Shown piece after piece: positions 1-9,015 of a stretch of DNA of 64,000 bases. Both the position numbers and the translations under genes were made by a program. Each line of letters opens with the position of its first letter. Position 1 is the first letter of the stretch. Origin of the DNA: Pseudomonas sp. RIT-562 (lineage in GTDB: Bacteria > Pseudomonadota > Gammaproteobacteria > Pseudomonadales > Pseudomonadaceae); NCBI RefSeq assembly GCF_026241895.1, contig NZ_JAPJIV010000020.1, positions 62,001-126,000 of the forward strand, in the 5' to 3' direction. Below the pieces are notes generated by a model, which saw nothing but the letters and a program-made list of their open reading frames with translations, was not told the origin of the DNA and did not search any database.

Positions 1-983
1 GCTCGGCCATGGATGTGATGCTTGAACGCGATGACAACGTCGTGGTCTTCGGCCAGGACGTGGGCTACTTCGGCGGCGTGTTCCGTTGCACCGAAGGCCT
101 GCAGAACAAGTACGGCACCTCCCGGGTGTTCGATGCGCCGATTTCCGAAAGCGGCATCGTCGGCGTTGCAGTCGGCATGGGTGCCTACGGTCTGCGTCCG
201 GTGGCCGAGATCCAGTTCGCCGATTACGTTTACCCGGCGTCGGACCAGATCATTTCCGAAGCCGCGCGCCTGCGGTATCGCTCGGCCGGCGAGTTCACCG
301 CGCCGATGACCCTGCGCATGCCCTGCGGCGGCGGCATCTACGGTGGCCAGACCCACAGCCAAAGTATCGAAGCGATGTTCACCCAGGTCTGTGGCCTGCG
401 TACGGTGATGCCGTCCAACCCCTACGACGCCAAGGGCCTGCTGATCGCCTCCATCGAAAACGATGACCCGGTGATCTTCCTTGAGCCAAAACGCTTGTAC
501 AACGGCCCGTTCGACGGCCATCACGACCGCCCGGTAACCCCATGGTCGAAACACCCGTCGGCGCAAGTGCCGGACGGCTACTACACCGTACCGCTGGACG
601 TCGCCGCCATCACCCGTCCGGGCAAGGCCGTGACCATCCTGACGTACGGCACCACGGTCTATGTCTCCCAAGTGGCTGCAGAGGAAACCGGGATCGACGC
701 TGAAGTCATCGATTTGCGCAGCCTGTGGCCGCTGGACCTGGACACCATCGTCAAGTCCGTGAAGAAGACCGGCCGCTGCGTGATCGTTCACGAAGCGACC
801 CGCACTTGTGGGTTCGGCGCCGAACTGGTCGCCCTGGTGCAAGAGCATTGCTTCCACCACCTGGAAGCGCCGATCGAACGCGTCACCGGCTGGGACACTC
901 CCTACCCGCACGCGCAAGAGTGGGCGTATTTCCCTGGTCCGTCCCGAGTGGGCGCGGCTTTGAAACGGGTCATGGAGGTCTGA
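1..983 (+). CDS. bkdA2: Branched-chain 2-oxoacid dehydrogenase E1 beta subunit (5' partial)
   Basis: This is the beta subunit of the thiamine-diphosphate E1 component that decarboxylates the keto acids of valine, leucine and isoleucine in the cytoplasm. The reading frame is open to the left edge of the window: residues Ser-Ala precede the first visible Met at position 9, and the Pseudomonas family has roughly 10-30 more residues upstream. The true start therefore lies outside. The visible 326 residues contain the transketolase-like central region (the Phe-Asp-Ala-Pro-Ile-Ser-Glu segment and the Gly-rich GGGIYGGQTHSQ stretch) and the C-terminal transketolase domain near residues 200-320. Its TGA abuts the ATG of the E2 gene, so the genes are clearly co-transcribed. 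The assignment is firm because E2 and E3 follow directly. Confidence 0.96.
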   Translation, partial: SAMDVMLERDDNVVVFGQDVGYFGGVFRCTEGLQNKYGTSRVFDAPISESGIVGVAVGMGAYGLRPVAEIQFADYVYPASDQIISEAARLRYRSAGEFTAPMTLRMPCGGGIYGGQTHSQSIEAMFTQVCGLRTVMPSNPYDAKGLLIASIENDDPVIFLEPKRLYNGPFDGHHDRPVTPWSKHPSAQVPDGYYTVPLDVAAITRPGKAVTILTYGTTVYVSQVAAEETGIDAEVIDLRSLWPLDLDTIVKSVKKTGRCVIVHEATRTCGFGAELVALVQEHCFHHLEAPIERVTGWDTPYPHAQEWAYFPGPSRVGAALKRVMEV

Positions 984-2255
984 ATGGGCACGCACGTTAT
1001 TAAAATGCCGGACATTGGCGAAGGCATTGCTGAAGTTGAATTGTCGGTGTGGCACGTCAAAGTCGGCGACATGGTCGTCGAAGATCAGGTGCTCGCTGAT
1101 GTCATGACCGACAAGGCGATGGTCGATATTCCATCGCCAGTCCATGGCAAGGTGATTGCGCTGGGCGGACAGCCTGGCGAAGTGATGGCGGTTGGCAGCA
1201 TCCTGATCAGCATTGAAGTAGAAGGCGCGGGCAACGTTAAAGAGTCGGCCCAGCCGGCACCTGTTAAAGAAGCGCCGGTTGCCGCTGCGAAACCTGAACC
1301 TGTGGTGGCAAGCCAACCGGTCGCAGCTGCAGCGCCACGGGCAGCCGTTTGCCAAGGCCCGATGGTGGCTCGCGAAGCCGACGAACGCCCGCTGGCCTCC
1401 CCGGCCGTGCGCAAGCATGCACTCGACCTCGGCATCCAGTTGCGCCTGGTGCGTGGCAGCGGTCCTGCGGGTCGCGTGCTGCACGAAGACCTCGACGCCT
1501 ATCTGGCCCAAGGTCAGTCGAATGCTTCCACCGCGAATACCGCTTACGCCCAGCGTAACGACGAAGAGCAAATCCAGGTGATCGGCATGCGCCGCAAGAT
1601 CGCCCAGCGCATGCAGGACGCCACGCAACGCGCCGCTCACTTCAGTTACGTCGAGGAAATCGACGTCACCGCCGTGGAGGAGCTGCGCGCGCACCTCAAC
1701 GAAAAACACGGCGCAACCCGTGGCAAGCTGACTTTGCTGCCGTTCCTGGTCCGCGCCCTGGTCGTCGCCCTGCGCGACTTCCCGCAGATCAACGCCCGTT
1801 ACGATGATGAAGCCCAGGTCATCACCCGCCTCGGCGCCGTCCATGTGGGCATCGCCACACAAGCCGACATCGGCTTGATGGTGCCGGTGGTGCGCCACGC
1901 CGAAGCCCGTAGCCTGTGGGGCAACGCAGCCGAAATCTCCCGTTTGGCCACCGCCGCGCGTAATGGCAAGGCCGCCCGCGATGAACTGTCCGGCTCGAGC
2001 ATCACCCTGACCAGCCTCGGCGCGTTGGGCGGCATTGTCAGCACCCCGGTGCTGAACCTGCCGGAGGTGGCGATCGTCGGCGTGAACAAAATCGTCGAAC
2101 GCCCGATGGTGGTCAAAGGCCAGATCGTGATTCGCAAGATGATGAACCTCTCCAGCTCCTTCGATCACCGCGTGGTCGACGGCATGGACGCGGCGCAATT
2201 CATCCAGGCCGTTCGCGGCTTGCTCGAACAACCCGCCACCCTGTTTGTGGAGTAA
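984..2255 (+). CDS. bkdB: Branched-chain 2-oxoacid dehydrogenase E2, lipoamide acyltransferase
   Basis: This is the core acyltransferase of the branched-chain keto-acid dehydrogenase complex, transferring the acyl group from lipoamide to CoA. Domains in order: an N-terminal lipoyl domain (about residues 4-78) with the modifiable lysine K44 in the Asp-Lys-Ala motif; an Ala/Pro/Val-rich linker (about 85-125); a peripheral-subunit-binding domain (about 137-173); and the catalytic CAT domain (about 195-423) with the HRVVDG active-site signature at H395/D399. Length (423) is typical for pseudomonad BkdB, which has a single lipoyl domain. The ATG follows the bkdA2 stop codon with no gap, and lpdV begins 3 bases after its stop, which indicates translational coupling. 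Confidence 0.97.
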   Translation: MGTHVIKMPDIGEGIAEVELSVWHVKVGDMVVEDQVLADVMTDKAMVDIPSPVHGKVIALGGQPGEVMAVGSILISIEVEGAGNVKESAQPAPVKEAPVAAAKPEPVVASQPVAAAAPRAAVCQGPMVAREADERPLASPAVRKHALDLGIQLRLVRGSGPAGRVLHEDLDAYLAQGQSNASTANTAYAQRNDEEQIQVIGMRRKIAQRMQDATQRAAHFSYVEEIDVTAVEELRAHLNEKHGATRGKLTLLPFLVRALVVALRDFPQINARYDDEAQVITRLGAVHVGIATQADIGLMVPVVRHAEARSLWGNAAEISRLATAARNGKAARDELSGSSITLTSLGALGGIVSTPVLNLPEVAIVGVNKIVERPMVVKGQIVIRKMMNLSSSFDHRVVDGMDAAQFIQAVRGLLEQPATLFVE

Positions 2256-2258
2256 GAG

Positions 2259-3641
2259 ATGGACACTTTGAATACCACGCTGCTGATTATCGGCGGCGGT
2301 CCTGGCGGTTATGTGACGGCAATCCGTGCTGGCCAGCTGGGCATCCCGACCATTCTGGTGGAAGGCCAGTCACTGGGCGGTACCTGCCTGAACATCGGCT
2401 GCATTCCGTCAAAGGCGCTGATTCACGTCGCTGAACAGTTCCACCAGACGCAGCATCACAGCCAGCATTCGGCCCTGGGCATCAGCGTGTCGGCACCGAC
2501 CCTCGACATCAGCAAAAGCGTCGAGTGGAAGGACGGCATCGTTGATCGCCTGACCACCGGTGTTGCCGCACTGCTGAAGAAGAACAAGGTCCAGGTCATT
2601 CAAGGCTGGGCGAAAGTGATCGACGGCAAAACCGTTGACGTGGGCGACACGCGGATTCAGTGCGAGCACCTGGTACTGGCCACCGGTTCGAAAAGCGTCA
2701 ACCTGCCGATGCTGCCGATCGGCGGGCCGATCATCTCTTCCACCGAAGCCTTGGCACCGACTTCAGTGCCCAAACGCCTGATTGTGGTGGGTGGCGGTTA
2801 TATCGGCCTGGAGCTGGGGATTGCCTATCGCAAGCTCGGCGCTGAGGTGAGCGTGGTCGAGGCGCAGGAGCGCATTCTGCCCGCCTACGACGCCGAACTG
2901 ACCCAACCTGTACACGAAGAACTGAAAAAGCTCGGTGTGAACCTTTACTTGAAGCACAGCGTGCAAGGCTTTGATTCTGCAAGCAATACGCTGCAAGTTA
3001 TAGAACCGGGCGGCGATACCCTGAACTTGGAAACAGATCAGGTACTGGTGGCCGTCGGTCGCAAGCCGAACACCCAGGGCTGGAACCTTGAAGCGTTGAA
3101 TCTGGACATGAACGGTTCGTCGATCAAGATCGACAACCGCTGCCAGACCAGCATGCGCAACGTGTACGCCATCGGCGACCTCAGTGGCGAACCTATGCTT
3201 GCACACCGAGCGATGGCCCAGGGCGAGATGGTTGCCGAGCTGATCAGCGGCAAATCCCGTGAGTTCAACCCGACCGCCATCGCTGCCGTATGCTTCACCG
3301 ACCCGGAACTGGTGGTCGTCGGCAAGACTCCGGACGACGCGAAGGCGGCTGGGCTGGACTGCATCGTTTCCAGTTTCCCGTTCGCGGCGAACGGCCGGGC
3401 GATGACCCTGGAATCGAAAAGCGGCTTCGTGCGGGTGGTCGCTCGTCGGGACAATCACCTGATTGTCGGCTGGCAAGCCGTGGGTGTTGGCGTGTCGGAA
3501 TTGTCGACGGCCTTCGGCCAGAGCCTGGAAATGGGCGCCCGGCTGGAAGACATCGCCGGCACCATCCACGCGCATCCGACCTTGGGCGAGGCAGTGCAAG
3601 AAGCCGCGTCGCGCGCTTTGGGGCACGCGTTGCACCTGTGA
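2259..3641 (+). CDS. lpdV: Dihydrolipoamide dehydrogenase (E3) of the branched-chain complex
   Basis: This FAD flavoprotein reoxidises the dihydrolipoyl arm of BkdB with NAD+. The N-terminus has the FAD-binding GGGPGG motif (residues 12-17) and the redox disulfide C43/C48 in the GTCLNIGC context. A second GGGYIG dinucleotide motif for NAD lies near residues 178-183. The C-terminal dimer interface carries the HAHPT..E catalytic His/Glu (H439/E444). Length (460) fits the LPD-Val isozyme encoded in bkd operons; the pyruvate and 2-oxoglutarate complexes use separate lpd genes. It is the last gene of the operon, followed by a REPIN hairpin rather than a clear U-tract terminator. Confidence 0.96.
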   Translation: MDTLNTTLLIIGGGPGGYVTAIRAGQLGIPTILVEGQSLGGTCLNIGCIPSKALIHVAEQFHQTQHHSQHSALGISVSAPTLDISKSVEWKDGIVDRLTTGVAALLKKNKVQVIQGWAKVIDGKTVDVGDTRIQCEHLVLATGSKSVNLPMLPIGGPIISSTEALAPTSVPKRLIVVGGGYIGLELGIAYRKLGAEVSVVEAQERILPAYDAELTQPVHEELKKLGVNLYLKHSVQGFDSASNTLQVIEPGGDTLNLETDQVLVAVGRKPNTQGWNLEALNLDMNGSSIKIDNRCQTSMRNVYAIGDLSGEPMLAHRAMAQGEMVAELISGKSREFNPTAIAAVCFTDPELVVVGKTPDDAKAAGLDCIVSSFPFAANGRAMTLESKSGFVRVVARRDNHLIVGWQAVGVGVSELSTAFGQSLEMGARLEDIAGTIHAHPTLGEAVQEAASRALGHALHL

Positions 3642-3674
3642 TTCAAGGAAATTGATGGTGTAGGTGAAGGCCTC

Positions 3675-3749
3675 TTCGCGAGCAAGCCCGCTCCCACATT
3701 TGATCTGTGTCGTACACAAATCCACTGTGGGAGCGGGCTTGCTCGCGAA
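3675..3749. repeat. REPIN: two inverted REP units
   Basis: A left arm (3675-3697) reads TTCGCGAGCAAGCCCGCTCC plus CAC, and an exactly complementary right arm occupies 3727-3749, with a 29-base spacer. The CGGGCTTGCTCGCGAA palindrome core with GTGGGAGC is the classic REP sequence of fluorescent pseudomonads, dispersed by RAYT transposases. It sits between lpdV and ilvE, where it could form a transcript-stabilising hairpin at the 3' end of the bkd mRNA. Confidence 0.93.
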
Positions 3750-3893
3750 TTCTCAGGGCGACATCATTTATCTGCCAATGATCCGATAGTCCGGGCTGCG
3801 AATTGGTCCCGGAATGAAGTATTGTTGTCCCCATCCAAAAAAACGTCAGAAGCCTTGAACCGCTTTGGCGGTTGTTCAGTGATAGAGGGTGTC

Positions 3894-4913
3894 ATGGGTA
3901 ACGAAAGCATCAATTGGGACAAGTTGGGTTTTGACTACATCAAGACAGACAAGCGCTATCTGTCGCACTGGCGTAATGGCGAGTGGGACACAGGCACCCT
4001 GACCGAAGACAACGTGCTGCACATCAGCGAAGGCTCCACTGCCCTTCACTATGGCCAGCAATGCTTCGAGGGCCTGAAGGCCTATCGTTGCAAAGATGGC
4101 TCGATCAACCTGTTCCGCCCGGACCAGAACGCCGCTCGCATGCAACGCAGCTGCGCTCGCCTGCTGATGCCGCAGGTGTCCACAGAACAGTTCGTCGAAG
4201 CCTGCAAGGAAGTGGTTCGTGCCAACGAGCGTTTCATTCCGCCGTACGGCACCGGCGGCGCGCTGTACCTGCGTCCGTTCGTGATCGGCGTGGGTGACAA
4301 CATCGGCGTGCGTACCGCACCCGAGTTCATCTTCTCGATCTTCGCCATTCCGGTCGGCGCCTACTTCAAGGGCGGCCTGACCCCGCACAACTTCCTGATC
4401 TCCAGCTACGACCGCGCTGCCCCACAAGGCACCGGTGCGGCCAAGGTCGGTGGCAACTACGCCGCGAGCCTGATGCCAGGCTCCCAGGCCAAGAAAGCCC
4501 ACTTCGCCGACTGCATCTACCTGGACCCGATGACCCACACCAAGATCGAGGAAGTCGGTTCGGCCAACTTCTTCGGGATCACCCACGACAACAAGTTCGT
4601 CACGCCGAACTCGCCTTCGGTATTGCCGGGCATCACCCGTCTGTCGCTGATCGAGCTGGCCAAATCGCGCCTGGGCCTGGAAGTGGTTGAAGGTGACGTG
4701 TTCATCGACAAGCTGTCGGACTTCAAGGAAGCCGGTGCCTGCGGTACTGCGGCCGTGATCACCCCGATCGGCGGCATCAGCTACAACGACCATCTGCACG
4801 TGTTCCACAGCGAAACCGAAGTTGGCCCGGTGACCCAGAAGCTCTACAAAGAGCTGACCGGGGTACAGACCGGAGACGTCGAAGCGCCTGCTGGCTGGAT
4901 CGTCAAGGTTTGA
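3894..4913 (+). CDS. ilvE: Branched-chain amino acid aminotransferase
   Basis: This PLP-dependent class IV transaminase interconverts Val/Leu/Ile and their 2-oxo acids using glutamate/2-oxoglutarate. The start is placed at 3894 (Met-Gly-Asn-Glu), matching the pseudomonad family N-terminus, with a GAGGGT ribosome site upstream. An in-frame ATG at 3822 would add 24 residues of unlikely sequence. The resulting 339 residues are the usual length. The PLP-binding lysine is K184 in the GTGAAKVGGNYAAS context, and the cofactor-clamping TAAVITPIGG region lies near the C-terminus. Its position beside bkd makes sense, because its products feed the E1 enzyme in catabolism, although the enzyme is also biosynthetic. 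Confidence 0.97.
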   Translation: MGNESINWDKLGFDYIKTDKRYLSHWRNGEWDTGTLTEDNVLHISEGSTALHYGQQCFEGLKAYRCKDGSINLFRPDQNAARMQRSCARLLMPQVSTEQFVEACKEVVRANERFIPPYGTGGALYLRPFVIGVGDNIGVRTAPEFIFSIFAIPVGAYFKGGLTPHNFLISSYDRAAPQGTGAAKVGGNYAASLMPGSQAKKAHFADCIYLDPMTHTKIEEVGSANFFGITHDNKFVTPNSPSVLPGITRLSLIELAKSRLGLEVVEGDVFIDKLSDFKEAGACGTAAVITPIGGISYNDHLHVFHSETEVGPVTQKLYKELTGVQTGDVEAPAGWIVKV

Positions 4914-4933
4914 CCTGACACTGCGACACCCAG

Positions 4934-4966
4934 GCCCTCCATTGTTAACGCAATGGGGGGCTTTTT
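4934..4966 (+). terminator. Rho-independent terminator after ilvE
   Basis: An 11-bp stem (GCCCTCCATTG / CAATGGGGGGC, with one wobble pair) around a TTAACG loop is followed by TTTTTG. It starts 20 bases after the ilvE stop codon. It overlaps the last codons of the convergent gene that ends at 4945. Confidence 0.9.
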
Positions 4967-5784
4967 GTTGGCTGGGGTATCCGCTTGCCCTGCCGCCCCT
5001 TGATCCCGCTGGCCTGGCCATCCTGCTGTTTGCCAGTACGTGCCTGGGTAATCAGCCCTGGAATCAACGCCCCTTCCGGCAAATTCTTCCAGAACCTGGC
5101 CGGGAGATGCCCTTCCATCACCTTGGGATTTAAACGCGCCGGGTTGAAAATATGGCTGTAGTAGGTGAGCCACATGTCACCGTGAGGATCTTCGACATTC
5201 TGTGCCATTTGCTGCCATTCCACCGGGCATTGACGCAGGTAGTTCAATTGCTCGCCGTCGTAGTAAACGCCATCCCGAGGCGTCGCAATCAGCCAGCGAT
5301 GTCGCCCCATGCGGCCTATGAAATGTACGCTGGCACTGTGCAGTATGTCGTGGGCGGGCTCATGCCAGGCAACGTATTCGGGGCCTACGCATCCGGGCAA
5401 TTCAACGAACCGCACAAATGCGTGTAGATGATGAGATTCACGCTGTACTTGCTTGATTCTCCTCTGTAATTCACTGCCAAGCTTGTCCCCGGCCATCATC
5501 GCAGTACGATCACCATGGCTGACTCGCCACAGCACCTCATACAACAGACTCCAGCGCTGGTCGCCGCGATATCGGGCCGCTTGTTCCAGGGTGTCGAGCA
5601 GCGTGCGCGGAATGCGCGCCAGAAATGGCCCCTGGGATTCTGGCAACGTGTGATCGCTGGCGAACAGATCCTGCACGCCCTCGCTGGCCCAACCCACCAG
5701 GCTCGGATCAACCTCATGACTGAGCAGCCAGCGCGCTTGCTGGCGCCAGGTGTCGAACAGGTCGTCGCAATCGAGGTTAATCAT
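4945..5784 (-). CDS. TIGR03915-type putative DNA metabolism protein, partner of a radical SAM protein
   Basis: I recognise the family from memory as the conserved partner (TIGR03915/DUF4130-like) of the radical-SAM protein encoded immediately upstream. Its chemistry is not established. The ATG at 5784 overlaps the upstream TGA in an ATGA arrangement, preferred here over a GTG two codons earlier. The 279 residues start with a short acidic N-terminus and carry the conserved region around Tyr-Val-Ala-Trp-His-Glu-Pro (about 140-150) and the Trp-Leu-Thr-Tyr-Tyr segment (about 205-212). The C-terminal ~30 residues are basic and probably disordered. No uracil-DNA-glycosylase domain, which I recall fused in some relatives, is visible. 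The C-terminus reads into the ilvE terminator. Confidence 0.8.
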   Translation of the reverse strand: MINLDCDDLFDTWRQQARWLLSHEVDPSLVGWASEGVQDLFASDHTLPESQGPFLARIPRTLLDTLEQAARYRGDQRWSLLYEVLWRVSHGDRTAMMAGDKLGSELQRRIKQVQRESHHLHAFVRFVELPGCVGPEYVAWHEPAHDILHSASVHFIGRMGRHRWLIATPRDGVYYDGEQLNYLRQCPVEWQQMAQNVEDPHGDMWLTYYSHIFNPARLNPKVMEGHLPARFWKNLPEGALIPGLITQARTGKQQDGQASGIKGRQGKRIPQPTKSPPLR

Positions 5785-7013
5785 CCCCACAAGCCCATTT
5801 GCTGGGGTTGCGGGCGGTCGCGCAATTGTTGATAGAGCAGATGACTGGTGACTTCGGCCTGTTGTGGGTGGTAATCGCTGGTGATGAAAAACGGCTTGGC
5901 CTTCGCCAGCACACAGCGCATGCGCGCCAGGTCTTCATACCGAATGCGGCGCTGGCGGCGCAGTTCGACCAGCCGCTCGGTCGTGCGCAGGCCGATCCCG
6001 GGAATGCGCGAAATCAGCGAGGCTTCGGCGCGATTGAGGTCCAGTGGAAAGATGTCGCGATTTTCCAAGGCCCAGGCGAGTTTCGGGTCGATGTCCAACG
6101 CCAGGTGACCTGGGCCCTTGAACAGTTCGCCAGCGGTGTAGCCATAACTGCGCAACAGAAAGTCGGCCTGGTACAACCGATGCTCGCGCATCAACGGCGG
6201 CGCAGCCAGGGGCACGCTTTTTGGGCTGTCAGGTATCGGGCTGAACGCCGAATAATAGACTCGGCGCAATTTGAAATTGCCGTACAGCGACTGGGCACTA
6301 TGCAAAATGGTGCTGTCATCGGTGTCGTCGGCGCCCACGATCATCTGCGTGCTCTGCCCGGCCGGGGCGAATTTTGGCGCTCGCGGCTCGTTCAGTACGG
6401 TCTGCACGCCGGTGTAGATGGTCTGCATCGCCCCCTTGATCGAGCCGATGTGTTTCTCCGGCGCCAGGGTTTGCAAGCTGGCGTCAGTGGGTAGCTCGAT
6501 GTTGACGCTCAAGCGGTCGGCATACCGCCCCGCTTGCTCGATCAGCGCCGGGTCGGCCTCGGGAATGGTCTTGAGGTGGATGTAGCCGCGAAATTCATGT
6601 TCTTCACGCAACAGCCGCGCCACCTGAATCAGCTGCTCCATGGTGTAATCCGCCGAGCGGATGATCCCGGAGCTCAGAAACAATCCGCTGACGCAGTTGC
6701 GGCGATAGAAATCCATGGTCAACGTGACCACTTCTTCCGGCGTGAACCGTGCCCTGGGCACGTCGCTGGAGCGACGATTGACGCAGTACTGGCAGTCATA
6801 GAGACAGAAGTTGGTCAGCAAAATCTTCAGCAGCGAGACGCAGCGCCCGTCAGGGGTATAGCTGTGACAGATGCCCATGCCATTGCTCGCACCCAGGCCA
6901 CTTTTGCCCTCCGAGCTGCGCTTGGGCGCACCACTGCTGGCGCAGGACGCGTCGTACTTGGCGGCGTCGGCGAGGATGCTGAGCTTGTCGATGAGTTCCA
7001 TGGGGCACGCCAC
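5781..7013 (-). CDS. Radical SAM protein, putative DNA modification/repair (TIGR03916-type)
   Basis: This is a 4Fe-4S radical S-adenosylmethionine enzyme: the cluster-binding CxxxCxxC motif is C70-x3-C74-x2-C77 in a Leu-Leu-Thr-Asn-Phe-Cys context. The C-terminus holds a helix-hairpin-helix segment (Ile-Pro-Gly-Ile-Gly-Leu-Arg-Thr) of the kind that contacts DNA backbone. This supports the family's provisional label as DNA modification or repair. The first Met is at 7013, and Met5 at 7001 is a plausible alternative. It forms a two-gene unit with the overlapping downstream partner. Substrate and product are unknown. Confidence 0.85.
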   Translation of the reverse strand: MACPMELIDKLSILADAAKYDASCASSGAPKRSSEGKSGLGASNGMGICHSYTPDGRCVSLLKILLTNFCLYDCQYCVNRRSSDVPRARFTPEEVVTLTMDFYRRNCVSGLFLSSGIIRSADYTMEQLIQVARLLREEHEFRGYIHLKTIPEADPALIEQAGRYADRLSVNIELPTDASLQTLAPEKHIGSIKGAMQTIYTGVQTVLNEPRAPKFAPAGQSTQMIVGADDTDDSTILHSAQSLYGNFKLRRVYYSAFSPIPDSPKSVPLAAPPLMREHRLYQADFLLRSYGYTAGELFKGPGHLALDIDPKLAWALENRDIFPLDLNRAEASLISRIPGIGLRTTERLVELRRQRRIRYEDLARMRCVLAKAKPFFITSDYHPQQAEVTSHLLYQQLRDRPQPQQMGLWG

Positions 7014-7061
7014 TAGCTGTTTGGATATACAGTATAGAGTCGATGCCCGGGGTTCAAGTCG

Positions 7062-7817
7062 TTAAACGGCGTTTGGTGCGTTAGCCGACGAACGCTTGGC
7101 TTGTGAAGGTGCTGTGGGTTCGAGAGGCAGCTCAACAGCAAACCGCCGACTTATCTCCTTGCGCCCCACTGCCGTGAGCGCCAGCGCCCGACTATCCATG
7201 TCCTGAGTGACCCAGCGCCGGGCCATGGCCACTTTCAGCAAAGCTGCGCCCAATGCCCCGCCAAGATGTGGCCGACGCATGCTCCAGTCCAGGCATGGAC
7301 AGGCAAAGCGCCGGCGCAGGCTGGCCAACTCTGCGACTTCGATGCCCAAGCCTTCGAAAGCTTCCTCCCCTCGCGCGCTCAACTGATAACCCTGATCAGC
7401 GGTCAGCAGCAACCACCCTGCCTCGAGCATCCGGTCATGCATCAGGACCGCCAGAGTGCCGGCCATGTGGTCGTAACAGGTGCGGGCAAATTGCAGGCGA
7501 TCCGGCGTCCGCGAGCTGAAGGTCGGCGGCGCACTCTGGCCGATCACCATCAACGCTTCCAACGCCCGGGCCACGCGTGGGTCCGCGAGGCTGTAATAAC
7601 GATGACGACCCTGTATGTGCAAGCGCACCAGGGCCAGCTCCTTCAATTTTGCCAGGTGCGCGCTGGCGGTGGACGCGCTGACGTCGGCAATTGCCGCCAG
7701 CTCGGTGCTGGTCCGGGCGTGGCCATCCATCAACGAACAGAGCATTTTCGTCCGGGCCGGCTCTGCGATCGCCGCCGCCACTTGAGAGACGCCGACGTCG
7801 TGCTGTTGTACGTGCAT
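7062..7817 (-). CDS. ArsR-family transcriptional regulator
   Basis: The N-terminal ~90 residues form a winged helix-turn-helix of the ArsR type: the Glu-Pro-Ala-Arg-Thr-Lys-Met-Leu segment at residues 19-26, then a recognition helix around Ser-Ala-Ser-Thr-Ala-Ser-Ala-His-Leu-Ala-Lys-Leu. The remaining ~150 residues form an extra C-terminal domain with a Cys-Pro-Cys-Leu-Asp motif that could sense a ligand, metal or redox state. The protein (251 residues) is longer than minimal ArsR repressors. It is transcribed divergently from the P450 gene across 82 bases, so it probably controls that gene and itself. The effector cannot be read from sequence. Confidence 0.88.
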   Translation of the reverse strand: MHVQQHDVGVSQVAAAIAEPARTKMLCSLMDGHARTSTELAAIADVSASTASAHLAKLKELALVRLHIQGRHRYYSLADPRVARALEALMVIGQSAPPTFSSRTPDRLQFARTCYDHMAGTLAVLMHDRMLEAGWLLLTADQGYQLSARGEEAFEGLGIEVAELASLRRRFACPCLDWSMRRPHLGGALGAALLKVAMARRWVTQDMDSRALALTAVGRKEISRRFAVELPLEPTAPSQAKRSSANAPNAV

Positions 7818-7899
7818 ATTTCGCTCCCGGACGAATCGAGGCTGTATTGAACTGAAGATAGTAGCAACACTTCCACCCTATCAAGCAAGGCCGCGACCC

Positions 7900-9015
7900 A
7901 TGGACCCGATCATCGCTGCAACCCACGCCGATCCCTATCCCTACTACGCACAGCTGCGCGCCGCAGGCGGACTGGCATTTCACCAGGGGCTCAACCTGTG
8001 GGTCGCCAGCAGCGCCCGCGCCGTTGCGGCGGTACTGGAACACCCCGATTGTCACGTCCGGCCAACCGATGAGCCGGTGCCCAAGGCCATTGCCGGCGGG
8101 ATGGCGGGCAGCGTGTTCGGGCGCCTGATGCGGATGAACGAAGGGCCAAGGCAGCGCTGCCCCAGGTCCGCGATCGAGCCCGAGCTGGCAGCACTTGATT
8201 GCAGTGAAGTGAAGGCGTTGGTGACTGCACGCCTGATCACTCCTGACGCTGAAGGCCTGCACAATGCCATGTTCCGCGGGCCGGTGTGCGTGGTCGCAGC
8301 GCTGCTGGGATTCTCTCCCGCCCACGCTCGGATCATCAGCGAGCTGACGGCAGAGTTCGTGGCGTGTCTTTCGCCTTTGAGCGATCACGCTCAAGTGGCG
8401 GCGGCGCAACTGGCAGCCGAACAACTCAGCGGCTACATGGTTGAGCTATTGAATGATCCGGACAACAGCAGCCCCTTGCTGGCCAACATCCGCCGGCGCT
8501 TCGCTGCAATGTCGACGGACCAGACGGTGTTGATTGCCAACCTGGTTGGGCTGCTCTCTCAGACCCACGAGGCAACCGCTGGCCTCATCGGCAATACCCT
8601 GATTGCGCTGCATAGACACCCGGCGCTGCCACGGGATGCAGCGAACATCAACGATTGGATTGCCGAAACCCTGCGCTTCGATCCACCCGTGCAGAACACT
8701 CGCCGGTTTGTCGCAGCGGCCTGCGAGATCGAGGGCGTGCGGCTTGCGGCGGGGGATGTGATTTTGGTGGTGTTGGCTGCAGCGAATCGGGATCCGATGT
8801 TAAATAACGAGCCTGAGCAGTTCTTGCTTGATCGTGCGAACCGTCAGAGTTTCAGGTTTGGTGCGGGTAGGCATCACTGTCCTGGGCAGGGGTTGGCGTT
8901 GGATATTTGCACAGCCACCTTGCAGGCACTGCTTGCCACGGGAATTGAGGTGGGGGGATTGAAGTGGGTGTACCGGCGGTCGTTGAATGGGCGGGTTCCG
9001 GCATTCAGTTTTTGA
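7900..9015 (+). CDS. Cytochrome P450
   Basis: This is a soluble bacterial heme monooxygenase. The heme-ligand loop F320-GAGRHH-C327-PG matches FxxGxxxCxG, the K-helix ExxR is E256-T-L-R259, and the I-helix region carries the Ser-Gln-Thr-His-Glu-Ala-Thr stretch (220-226) where the oxygen-activating Thr is expected. At 371 residues it is short for a P450 (usually about 400). The N-terminus is compact and the Arg-rich segment near 84-89 replaces the usual DPPxHxxxRR motif, so the substrate pocket may be unusual. No ferredoxin or reductase gene is adjacent, so electrons must come from elsewhere. It is probably regulated by the divergent ArsR-type gene. Confidence 0.92.
   Translation: MDPIIAATHADPYPYYAQLRAAGGLAFHQGLNLWVASSARAVAAVLEHPDCHVRPTDEPVPKAIAGGMAGSVFGRLMRMNEGPRQRCPRSAIEPELAALDCSEVKALVTARLITPDAEGLHNAMFRGPVCVVAALLGFSPAHARIISELTAEFVACLSPLSDHAQVAAAQLAAEQLSGYMVELLNDPDNSSPLLANIRRRFAAMSTDQTVLIANLVGLLSQTHEATAGLIGNTLIALHRHPALPRDAANINDWIAETLRFDPPVQNTRRFVAAACEIEGVRLAAGDVILVVLAAANRDPMLNNEPEQFLLDRANRQSFRFGAGRHHCPGQGLALDICTATLQALLATGIEVGGLKWVYRRSLNGRVPAFSF

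Noticed and set aside
3876..5021. A 381-codon minus-strand frame opposite ilvE
   Set aside because: No domain or ribosome site and it is entirely antisense to a certain gene.
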